DNA of 5,093 nt from Solirubrobacterales bacterium (GTDB lineage Bacteria > Actinomycetota > Thermoleophilia > Solirubrobacterales > Solirubrobacteraceae): assembly GCA_025963955.1 (NCBI GenBank), contig JAOPZU010000060.1, positions 1 through 5,093 on the forward strand, written 5' to 3'. Both the position numbers and the translations under genes were made by a program. Positions 1 to 5,093 of the stretch are shown one piece after another. The first letter of the stretch is position 1, and each line of letters starts with the position of its first letter. The notes under the pieces were generated by a model. That model worked only from the letters and a program-made list of their open reading frames with translations, made no database searches and had not been told where the DNA came from.

Positions 1-152
1 CGCCGCCACACCCGCGCGATCTCCGCGGTCACGACCCCGCCCCCGGTCAGGACGGCGGCGGCGGCCAGCGCCTTGGTCCGACGGTCGGCGCCTGCTCGGC
101 GGGAGGCGGCTTCACGACGGCGGTGCAGCAGCAGGTCGGTGGGGCTCGCCAC
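1..152 (-). CDS. Partial hypothetical protein, N-terminal 50 residues only
   Basis: This is the 5' end of a minus-strand gene that runs off the left edge. Reading from a GTG at 152 gives an open frame to base 1, starting (M)ASPTDLLLHRRREAASRR. It has an arginine-rich first 25 residues, then an Ala/Val/Gly-rich hydrophobic stretch at about residues 28-43, then TAEIARVWRR. That layout resembles an N-terminal signal or membrane anchor. About 44 of the 50 codons end in G or C, as in the neighbouring genes, which supports coding. An in-frame stop at 198-200 limits upstream extension, and no other start lies between it and 152, so the GTG is the only good choice. No clear Shine-Dalgarno sequence precedes it. 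It begins 34 bp after the plsB stop on the same strand, so it is probably co-transcribed with plsB. I do not recognise the family. Some actinobacterial secreted hydrolases begin in a similar way, but that is only an impression. Confidence 0.5.
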   Translation of the reverse strand, partial: MASPTDLLLHRRREAASRRAGADRRTKALAAAAVLTGGGVVTAEIARVWR

Positions 153-186
153 GTGAGCCAGCGTAGCCGCGGGGCGTGCCGGGCGG

Positions 187-1980
187 TCAGGACAGCGTCA
201 GCGCGTCGGCGAGCGAGGCGTGGTGCAGGTCGACGGCGGCGCCCAGCCGCCGCTGGAGCGCATGGAGGTACGCGGCGTGCTCCGCCCGCCGCTCGATCAG
301 GTGCTCACCGGCCAGCAGCCCGTAGTTCGCGCAGAGCTTCACCGCGGGGTCGAAGAGGTGGAGCGAGACGGCGTCGCGGCTCGTGATGCGGCGCTGCTTG
401 AGGTACTGCTCGCCGAGCCCGAGGCAGTCCTGCGCCACCTGCGCCGGGTCGGCCGGCCACTCCCCGAGCGCGCACAGGCGGTCGGCCACGATCAGGTGCG
501 TCTCGATGAACGAGCGCAGGATCCGCGGCGCCATCAGCGCGCCGGACCGCAACATCGCCGGGCCGATGTCCGCGAGGTGCTCGCGGCCGTGCCCGCGCCA
601 GCCCGCCTCGATGAGCTCGATCTCCGCCGTCAGGGCCTGCCGCGACTCCTCGCGGCCGGAGAAGAAGAAGTCGAACTTGAGCAGGTCGCGCAGGCGGAAC
701 GCCTCGTCCCAAGCGGTCTCCACGACGTCGTCGCCCGGCTCCTCCGCGGCGCGCAGCAGCGCGAGCTCGACGATCGCGCGGTCGACGAACCAGTGGATCG
801 AGATGTTGCGGTAGAAGCCGGCGACGAGCGCCTGCTCGGCCCCGATACCGAAGACGCTCTCGGTGCCGCCGTCGAAGCGGTCGACCACGCCGTGCGTGAC
901 GAGCGTCTGGAGGGTCTCGCGTACGCCGTCCTGCGTGGTGAGCCGGCGGGCGGCGTCGTCGGCGGGGAGCTCGCGGGCCAGCACGTAGCGCAGCACCGGC
1001 GTCAGGACGTCCTGCACCTGGCGGAAGGTCAGCGCCCGGTCCTCCACCCCCAGCAGCGCGAGCGTCAGCAGTGAGGTCGCGGTCGCCGGGGTGGCGCGGT
1101 TGATCCGAGCGCAGACCTCGATCGCCACCTTGTGCCGCGCCAGGCGCCGGGCCGACCGGTCCGTGGCGCTCGACCCGGCGGCGGCGAGGGCGTCGGCGAG
1201 GGCGATGGGCTCGCCGAAGTTGACCTGGACGTTGCCGTAGTCCCCGCGCTGCTGCCGGGCGAAGCGCAGCAGCCACCCGAGCCCCTCGGCGGGCTTGGCC
1301 GCCCCGTGCGACTCCGTGGTCATCTCCTCGACCTCGGGGAGCTCGTCGTAGACGATCGACGTCGGGATGACGTGCACGCCCTCGGCGCCGAGGTCCTCCA
1401 CCGCGTCCGCCACGTAGTTGAACAGCCCGAGCTTCGGGGGCAGCAGCTTCCCGGTCCGCGTCCGCCCGCCCTCGATGTACCACTCGAGGTTCCTGCCCTC
1501 CCGCGCCAGGTGGGCGACGTAGTGCCGCAGGGTCAGCTTGTAGACCTCGTCGTCCCGGAAGCTGCGCCGGATCCAGATGACCCCGGACCGCCGCCCGAGC
1601 GGCCCGATCGGCCAGAAGGCCATGTTGATCCCGCCGAGCGTGTGGTTGCACGCGAACCCCTGCTGGTGCAGCAGCGAGGCCATGACGTAGCCGTCGAGGT
1701 TGGACCGGTGCGACGGCAGGAAGACGAGGGGGTGGTCGCGGCCGAGGACACGGATCCGCTCCAGGGCCTCGGCGTCGAAGCTCAGCGTGTACGCCCGCGA
1801 GTAGAGGTAGGTGGCCCACCGCGCCCAGACGGCCCGGGCGAGGACCTGCTGGGAGCTCTCCATCTCGGCCAGGCACGCGGCGGCGTCCCGTTCGACCGCG
1901 GCCGCCGGCGTCCCCGATCGCTCGGCCACCTCCGCGAGCGCGGCACGGAAACGCACGTCGGCCAGCAGCGAGGAGCTCAT
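187..1980 (-). CDS. plsB: Glycerol-3-phosphate 1-O-acyltransferase, PlsB family (short form)
   Basis: A 597-residue protein that would transfer an acyl group to the sn-1 position of glycerol-3-phosphate, giving lysophosphatidate at the inner membrane face, the first step of phospholipid and triacylglycerol synthesis. The four acyltransferase blocks are visible in order: SHRSNLD at residues 90-96 (catalytic His91 and Asp96), GVIWIRRSF at 133-141, EWYIEGGRTRTGKLLPPKLG at 167-186 (substrate binding), and VIPTSIVYDELPE at 204-216. The block III wording is typical of PlsB rather than PlsC, and a long PlsB-like C-terminal region of about 380 residues follows. E. coli PlsB has about 806 residues with its catalytic His near 306; here it is at 91, so roughly 200 N-terminal residues are absent. 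The ATG at 1980 (MSSSLLADV) is chosen because an in-frame extension to 2145 would overlap the divergent plsC start and reads as low-complexity Arg/Ala/Gly sequence. The upstream ribosome site is weak. It is divergent from the plsC gene and followed closely by the partial gene at 1-152. Confidence 0.93.
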   Translation of the reverse strand: MSSSLLADVRFRAALAEVAERSGTPAAAVERDAAACLAEMESSQQVLARAVWARWATYLYSRAYTLSFDAEALERIRVLGRDHPLVFLPSHRSNLDGYVMASLLHQQGFACNHTLGGINMAFWPIGPLGRRSGVIWIRRSFRDDEVYKLTLRHYVAHLAREGRNLEWYIEGGRTRTGKLLPPKLGLFNYVADAVEDLGAEGVHVIPTSIVYDELPEVEEMTTESHGAAKPAEGLGWLLRFARQQRGDYGNVQVNFGEPIALADALAAAGSSATDRSARRLARHKVAIEVCARINRATPATATSLLTLALLGVEDRALTFRQVQDVLTPVLRYVLARELPADDAARRLTTQDGVRETLQTLVTHGVVDRFDGGTESVFGIGAEQALVAGFYRNISIHWFVDRAIVELALLRAAEEPGDDVVETAWDEAFRLRDLLKFDFFFSGREESRQALTAEIELIEAGWRGHGREHLADIGPAMLRSGALMAPRILRSFIETHLIVADRLCALGEWPADPAQVAQDCLGLGEQYLKQRRITSRDAVSLHLFDPAVKLCANYGLLAGEHLIERRAEHAAYLHALQRRLGAAVDLHHASLADALTLS

Positions 1981-1989
1981 GCGCCAAGC

Positions 1990-2019
1990 TTCGCGGGCCG
2001 CGAGGCGTGCGCATACCTT
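1990..2019 (+). promoter_or_regulatory. Weak candidate promoter for HAD–plsC
   Basis: A possible -35 element TTCGCG (1990-1995) is followed after 18 bp by TACCTT (2014-2019), which fits the loose actinobacterial -10 pattern TANNNT. Transcription would begin near 2026, leaving a leader of about 60 nt before the plsC ATG. The -10 overlaps the CATAC-N4-GTATG inverted repeat, so a protein bound there could block RNA polymerase. The -35 match is only about half of the consensus, so this is tentative. Confidence 0.22.
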
Positions 2020-2025
2020 CGTATG
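2012..2025. repeat. Inverted repeat CATAC-N4-GTATG, possible operator
   Basis: Two perfect 5-bp inverted half-sites, CATAC and GTATG, flank a 4-bp centre CTTC. It is the most AT-containing patch in the divergent intergenic region and sits 32 bp from the plsB start and 61 bp from the plsC start. Size and position would suit a dimeric repressor such as a TetR-family protein controlling both genes, but no regulator gene is visible in the window and a 5-bp repeat can arise by chance. Confidence 0.35.
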
Positions 2026-2045
2026 GGGGAACCTGGCACCCCCCT

Positions 2046-2070
2046 GGGCGCATGCGCGGCCGCTGCGCCC
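2046..2070. repeat. Stem GGGCGCA-N11-TGCGCCC with internal palindromes
   Basis: Perfect 7-bp arms (2046-2052 and 2064-2070) enclose an 11-nt loop. The left arm also takes part in a perfect 10-bp palindrome GCGCATGCGC (2048-2057), and the loop contains the 8-bp palindrome GCGGCCGC (2056-2063). In plsC mRNA these would form mutually exclusive hairpins ending 16 nt before the ATG, close to the ribosome site. There is no following U-run, so it is not a typical terminator. In DNA this GC-rich some pairing by chance is expected. Confidence 0.35.
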
Positions 2071-2074
2071 GTGC

Positions 2075-2084
2075 AAGGCTGGGG
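2075..2084 (+). promoter_or_regulatory. Ribosome binding site of HAD–plsC
   Basis: AAGG at 2075-2078 lies 8 nt before the ATG at 2087, followed by GGGG at 2081-2084, too close to the start to be optimal. This modest purine-rich patch supports the ATG at 2087 over the in-frame codons further upstream (the frame is open back to 1811), which lie inside the divergent plsB gene and intergenic DNA. Confidence 0.45.
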
Positions 2085-2086
2085 TC

Positions 2087-3526
2087 ATGGCCAACGTCGA
2101 AGGACTCATCGCCCGCGTGCGCGCCGCGGCGCCCGGCCCGCACATCGCGGCTGCCTTCGACTACGACGGGACGCTCATCAGCGGCTACTCCGCTGGCGCG
2201 TTCTACGAGCACCGCATCAAGAACCTGGACATGGGCCCGTTCGAGCTGACGCGGACCGCGCTCACGGCCCGGCGCGGCATCCCCGACGAGGCGGCGTTTG
2301 CGGACTTCTTCGCCATGTCGCTCGCCGCGTGGAAGGGCGTGGAGGAGGACGAGCTCGAGCGGCTCGGCCGCCGGCTCTTCAAGGGGCAGATCGCCGCCAA
2401 GCTCCACCACGAGGCCCTTGCGCTCGTGGAGGCGCACCGCGAGATGGGGCACACCCTGGTGCTCGCGTCGTCCGCCATGCGCTTCCAGACCCAGCCGATG
2501 GCCGAGGAGCTCGGCTTCGACCATGTCCTGAACACCGAGGTGGAGGTGGAGGACGGCCGCCTGACCGGCGTCGTGCTCCACCCGCTCTACGGTCCGGCGA
2601 AGGCGCGCGGGCTCGAGGCGCTGGCCGCCGCCGAGGGCCTCGACCTCGCGCAGTCGTTCGCCTACTCCAACGGCCGGGAGGACCTCCCGTTCCTGGAGGC
2701 GGTCGGCCACCCGGTCGCCATCGAGCCGGACGCGGAGCTCACCGAGGAGGCGTCCGGCCGCGGCTGGCCGGTGCTGCGCTGCGCGCAGCCGCCCGGTTCG
2801 CTGCCGGGGGTCCGGGACGTCGCCCGGACGGCGACGTTCTACGGCAGCCTCTTCGGCGCGATCGGGCTCGGCGTCGGCGCGGGCCTGCTGCGGCGCTCGC
2901 GGACGACGCTCGTGGACATCGCGATGGGGATGGGCTCCGACGTCTCCCTGACCCTCGCCGGGGTCGACGTCGACGTCCTCGCCGGCTCGGAGCACCTCTG
3001 GTCCCACCGGCCCGCGGTCTTCATCTTCAACCACCAGTCGAAGATGGACCCGATCGTCGTCATGAAGCTCGTGCGTGAGAACTTCACCGGGGTCGCGAAG
3101 GCCGAGGCGAAGAGCATCCCGGTGTTCGGGCAGCTGTTCCAGCTCGGCGGCGTGGCGTTCGTGGAGCGGACGAACAACGCCGCGGCGCGCGAGGCGCTCG
3201 AGCCCGTCGTCCAGCGCCTGCGCGAGGGCACGTCGCTGATCGTCGCGCCCGAGGGGACCCGGACCCCGACCCCGCGGCTCGGCGCCTTCAAGAAGGGTCC
3301 GTTCCACATCGCCATGCAGGCGGGCGTGCCGATCGTGCCCATCGTCCTGAAGGGGATCCACACCGTGCAGTCGCGGGGCGGTCAGGTGGTGCACCCGGGC
3401 CACGTGGAGGTGGTCGTGCTCCCGCCCGTGGACACCTCGGACTGGGAGGTCGAGCGCGTCGGCGAGCACCGCGACGACGTGCGGCAGGCGATGGCGGACA
3501 CGCTGCGCGACTGGCCGAGCCGATGA
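2087..3526 (+). CDS. plsC: Bifunctional HAD phosphatase-like / 1-acylglycerol-3-phosphate acyltransferase (PlsC)
   Basis: A 479-residue two-domain protein. The N-terminal HAD-IB (SerB-like) domain, about residues 18-215, shows motif I FDYDGTL (Asp25 nucleophile, Asp27), motif II around Ser128 (LVLASSA), a motif III lysine near Lys172 (GPAKARG) and motif IV YSNGREDLPFLE (193-204), where Asn195 stands in for the usual first Asp and Asp199 is kept. A hydrophobic stretch at about 250-268 may anchor it to the membrane. The C-terminal PlsC domain, about 270-450, has NHQSKMD (His316, Asp321), PVFGQL...GGVAFVERTNN (345-364), APEGTR (387-392) and VPIVPIVLKG (414-423). PlsC acylates lysophosphatidate at sn-2 to give phosphatidate. 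The same fusion is known in mycobacteria (Rv2483c), often labelled phosphoserine phosphatase/PlsC. The HAD substrate is unknown; a lipid phosphate is possible, given the neighbours. The ATG at 2087 starts just before the first conserved sequence. Its stop overlaps the next gene's start (ATGA), indicating an operon. Confidence 0.93.
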   Translation: MANVEGLIARVRAAAPGPHIAAAFDYDGTLISGYSAGAFYEHRIKNLDMGPFELTRTALTARRGIPDEAAFADFFAMSLAAWKGVEEDELERLGRRLFKGQIAAKLHHEALALVEAHREMGHTLVLASSAMRFQTQPMAEELGFDHVLNTEVEVEDGRLTGVVLHPLYGPAKARGLEALAAAEGLDLAQSFAYSNGREDLPFLEAVGHPVAIEPDAELTEEASGRGWPVLRCAQPPGSLPGVRDVARTATFYGSLFGAIGLGVGAGLLRRSRTTLVDIAMGMGSDVSLTLAGVDVDVLAGSEHLWSHRPAVFIFNHQSKMDPIVVMKLVRENFTGVAKAEAKSIPVFGQLFQLGGVAFVERTNNAAAREALEPVVQRLREGTSLIVAPEGTRTPTPRLGAFKKGPFHIAMQAGVPIVPIVLKGIHTVQSRGGQVVHPGHVEVVVLPPVDTSDWEVERVGEHRDDVRQAMADTLRDWPSR

Positions 3527-4341
3527 CCGCGCCGGACCCCGGCCTCTCCGTCCACCGCGCCGGGTCGGGCCCGCCGCTGGTGCTGCTGCACGGCTTCACG
3601 GGGAGCTGGCGTGCGTGGCGCCCGGTGATCGACGGCCTCGCCGCGCACCACGCCGTCTTCGCGCCGACGCTGCCCGGCCATCACGGCTCCGCACCGCTGG
3701 CCGACGACTTCCCCGGCACCGTCGAGGCGATGCTCGACCTGCTGGAGGCGCAGCTGGACGCGGAGGGCATCGACCGCGCGCACCTGGTCGGCAACTCCCT
3801 CGGCGGCTGGCTCGCCCTCGAGCTCGGCCGTCGCGGCCGTGCGCTGTCCGTCGTGGCGCTCTCGCCGGCCGGCGGGTGGAGCAGTCCGCGCGACCTGCAC
3901 CGCGTCGTCCGGCTGATGCGTGGGGGCCGCCTGGCGATGGAGCGCCTCGGGCCGCGGCTGGGCCCGCTGCTCAGGCGCCCACGGTTCCGCAAGCTGCTGC
4001 TGCGCTCAGTCGCTGAGCACGGGGACCGCATCCCGCCCGGGGAGGTCCAGGAGCTGCTGGACGAGGCGCTCGGCTGCCTCGTCTTCGACGACCTGCTGCG
4101 GTTCATCGCCGGCTCGGACGGCCTGGCCGCGGGGGCGGCCTCCGATTACCCGATCCGCATCGCCTGGAGCGGCAACGACCGCACGATCCCGCTCGAGCGC
4201 TACGGCCGTCCGCTGGTCGCGAACGTCCCGGGTGCGGAGCTCGTGGTCCTGCCCGGGGTCGGACACGTGCCGATGTTCGACGACCCGGCGCTCGTGGTCC
4301 GGACGATCCTCGAGGTCAGCACCGCCGCTCAGGTGGCCTGA
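3523..4341 (+). CDS. Alpha/beta hydrolase (esterase/lipase-like)
   Basis: A 272-residue single-domain alpha/beta hydrolase of usual family length. The core is complete: oxyanion-hole HGF at residues 23-25, LPGHHGS at 50-56, nucleophile elbow GNSLGG at 90-95 (Ser92), a probable acid in SGNDRTIP (Asp219) and GVGHVP with catalytic His248. The stretch at about 120-200 is an Arg/Leu-rich helical cap, which usually sets substrate choice. There is no signal peptide, so it should act in the cytoplasm or at the inner membrane face. Its ATG shares bases with the plsC stop (ATGA, 3523-3526) and lacks a good ribosome site, so translation is likely coupled to plsC. That context suggests a lipid ester or acyl-thioester substrate, for example a monoacylglycerol or lysolipid, but the sequence alone cannot tell it from other esterases or C–C hydrolases. 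The 3' end overlaps the convergent WS/DGAT gene by 13 bp. Confidence 0.9.
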   Translation: MTAPDPGLSVHRAGSGPPLVLLHGFTGSWRAWRPVIDGLAAHHAVFAPTLPGHHGSAPLADDFPGTVEAMLDLLEAQLDAEGIDRAHLVGNSLGGWLALELGRRGRALSVVALSPAGGWSSPRDLHRVVRLMRGGRLAMERLGPRLGPLLRRPRFRKLLLRSVAEHGDRIPPGEVQELLDEALGCLVFDDLLRFIAGSDGLAAGAASDYPIRIAWSGNDRTIPLERYGRPLVANVPGAELVVLPGVGHVPMFDDPALVVRTILEVSTAAQVA

Positions 4342-5093
4342 GCCCCGACCGCCACCACCTCGGCGAAGCCCGCCGTCATCGCCTCCATGAAGCCGTCGAC
4401 GTCGGTGACCGCGGCGGTGTCGATCGTCAGGCCGATGCAGCAGATGCCCTCGTGCGAGGCGAGGGTCGCCATGACCGGGCAGCCCGGCGCGGGCCCGAAG
4501 GGGTACCAGCGCAGCACGCGCGCCCCGGCGACGTAGGACTCGCGCTGCAGGCCCGGGAAGTTCGAGGCCTGCAGGTCGAGGGAGCGGGTGAAGCTCGCGG
4601 TCAGGCGCGTCAGCACGGGCGCCGGCATCCGCGACATCACCGGCGCGGTCAGGCCCATGAAGTCCAGGGCGGGCTCGTCGCGCGCGGCGAGCACCCGCTC
4701 GCGGATGAGCTTCATCCGCGCGACCGGGTCCGGCTCCCCGGCGGGAGCCGCGATGCGGGCGCCCGCGAACCGGTTTCCGCCGGCCTCGTCCCCGGAGGCC
4801 CGCAGCGAGACGGGCAGCGCGATCGGCAGGTCCGTGGCCGGGACGCCGGCGGCCGCGTGGTAGCGCCCGAGGCCGCCGCTCAACGCGGCGAGGAACGCGT
4901 CGTTCAGCGAGCATCCGGCGGCCGTCCCGGCCGCCCGCAGCTCGGCCACCGGGACGTCGATCGTCCGCAGGCGCCGCGACAGGGAGCGCCCGGCGAGCAG
5001 CGGCGAGGGCGCGGCCGGGGACGCCCCGGTGACCCGGCCGAGCGATCGAGCGTAGTCGAGGGTCCCGGTCGGGTCGGCGGCCGCCCGCGTGAG
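4329..5093 (-). CDS. Partial WS/DGAT family acyltransferase (wax ester synthase/diacylglycerol acyltransferase), C-terminal part
   Basis: The frame is open from the right edge to a TGA at 4329-4331, giving the last 254 residues of a protein usually around 450-500 long. The start and the catalytic HHxxxDG motif would lie outside the window. Seen landmarks, numbered from the edge: SLNDAFLAALSGGLGRY (about 62-78), containing the conserved Asn-Asp pair of the family; PVSLR (94-98), followed by GNRFAG; SNFPG (177-181), matching the family's (S/T)NVPGP block; and the tail SHEGICCIGLTIDTAAVTD, typical of the WS/DGAT C-terminal domain. Family members acylate diacylglycerol or fatty alcohols with acyl-CoA, forming triacylglycerol or wax ester at the membrane or lipid-body surface. 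A GTG at 4949 is not the true start, because conserved-looking coding sequence continues upstream of it (RSLSRRLRTIDVPV). Next to plsB and plsC it fits storage-lipid synthesis. It is convergent with the hydrolase gene, with the 3' ends overlapping. Confidence 0.88.
   Translation of the reverse strand, partial: LTRAAADPTGTLDYARSLGRVTGASPAAPSPLLAGRSLSRRLRTIDVPVAELRAAGTAAGCSLNDAFLAALSGGLGRYHAAAGVPATDLPIALPVSLRASGDEAGGNRFAGARIAAPAGEPDPVARMKLIRERVLAARDEPALDFMGLTAPVMSRMPAPVLTRLTASFTRSLDLQASNFPGLQRESYVAGARVLRWYPFGPAPGCPVMATLASHEGICCIGLTIDTAAVTDVDGFMEAMTAGFAEVVAVGAQAT

Larger units (their letters stand above)
1981..2086. promoter_or_regulatory. Divergent intergenic control region between plsB and plsC
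   Basis: This 106-bp gap separates the start codons of the divergent plsB (minus strand) and HAD–plsC (plus strand) genes and is the only substantial non-coding stretch in the window. It must hold the promoter(s) for both directions unless they lie inside the genes. It contains an inverted repeat CATAC-N4-GTATG at 2012-2025, a perfect palindrome GCGCATGCGC at 2048-2057, and a longer stem GGGCGCA-N11-TGCGCCC at 2046-2070. Its role as a shared control region is inferred from gene orientation; no specific regulator can be named. Confidence 0.6.

Noticed and set aside
123..386. A small plus-strand frame of 87 residues
   Set aside because: Almost entirely Arg, Ala and Gly. It overlaps the minus-strand partial gene and the plsB 3' end, both of which have better codon use.
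220..1074. A 284-residue plus-strand frame opposite the plsB 3' half
   Set aside because: It is a mirror of plsB codons (Val/Leu/Arg/Glu-rich, no motifs), and the PlsB reading explains this DNA fully.
2028..2033. GGAACC resembling the -35 box of an extracytoplasmic-function sigma factor
   Set aside because: No GTT or similar -10 element occurs at the usual spacing of about 16-17 bp downstream, so it is probably chance.
1811..2086. N-terminal extension of HAD–PlsC by 92 residues
   Set aside because: It lies antisense to plsB and across the intergenic region. The HAD motif I is already at a normal distance from the ATG at 2087, which has a modest ribosome site.
1981..2145. N-terminal extension of PlsB to an upstream in-frame ATG at 2145
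   Set aside because: It would overlap the start of the divergent plsC gene and adds 55 residues unlike any PlsB sequence I know; the ATG at 1980 is better.
1132..3078. A 648-residue plus-strand open frame
   Set aside because: It runs antisense to plsB and out of frame with plsC, has low-complexity Arg/Pro/Gly composition and no recognisable domain.
305..3469. A 1054-residue minus-strand open frame crossing plsB and plsC
   Set aside because: It is antisense to plsC and out of frame with plsB, is rich in Arg/Ala/Gly/Pro/His with no family motifs, and conflicts with two clearly recognised genes. Long spurious frames are expected at this GC content.

Overview
The window is very GC-rich (by eye about 70% or more), and its codons end overwhelmingly in G or C. 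It is almost fully coding, with tightly packed genes and GTG as well as ATG starts. Together with an HAD–PlsC fusion and a WS/DGAT-type acyltransferase, this points to an actinobacterium. The exact lineage cannot be fixed from this sequence: a mycobacterial relative or a deeper branch such as Thermoleophilia would both fit.

Layout, left to right: (1) the 5' end of a minus-strand gene of unknown function (1-152, running off the left edge); (2) a minus-strand glycerol-3-phosphate acyltransferase of the PlsB family (187-1980), in a short form that lacks the long N-terminal region of classical PlsB; (3) a 106-bp divergent intergenic region (1981-2086), the only real non-coding stretch, with several small inverted repeats and a weak candidate promoter; (4) a plus-strand bifunctional protein with an N-terminal HAD phosphatase-like domain and a C-terminal PlsC acyltransferase domain (2087-3526); (5) an alpha/beta hydrolase coupled to it through an ATGA stop/start overlap (3523-4341); (6) the C-terminal part of a minus-strand WS/DGAT (wax ester synthase/diacylglycerol acyltransferase) family protein (4329-5093), overlapping the hydrolase gene tail-to-tail and running off the right edge.

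Taken together the genes describe glycerolipid assembly. PlsB would make lysophosphatidate from glycerol-3-phosphate, PlsC would make phosphatidate, and WS/DGAT would cap diacylglycerol to triacylglycerol or make wax esters. The missing step, phosphatidate to diacylglycerol, needs a phosphatase, and the HAD domain fused to PlsC is an attractive but unproven candidate. From memory, Mycobacterium tuberculosis has a comparable cluster (plsB2, the HAD–plsC fusion, a WS/DGAT gene and a lipase around Rv2482c-Rv2485c), but gene orientation differs here: plsB and WS/DGAT lie on the strand opposite to plsC.

I see no mobile element, CRISPR array, tRNA or rRNA, and no clear sign of a wholly new system. 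The most interesting points are the HAD–PlsC–DGAT functional hypothesis, the altered HAD motif IV, the short PlsB, and the palindrome-rich divergent control region.
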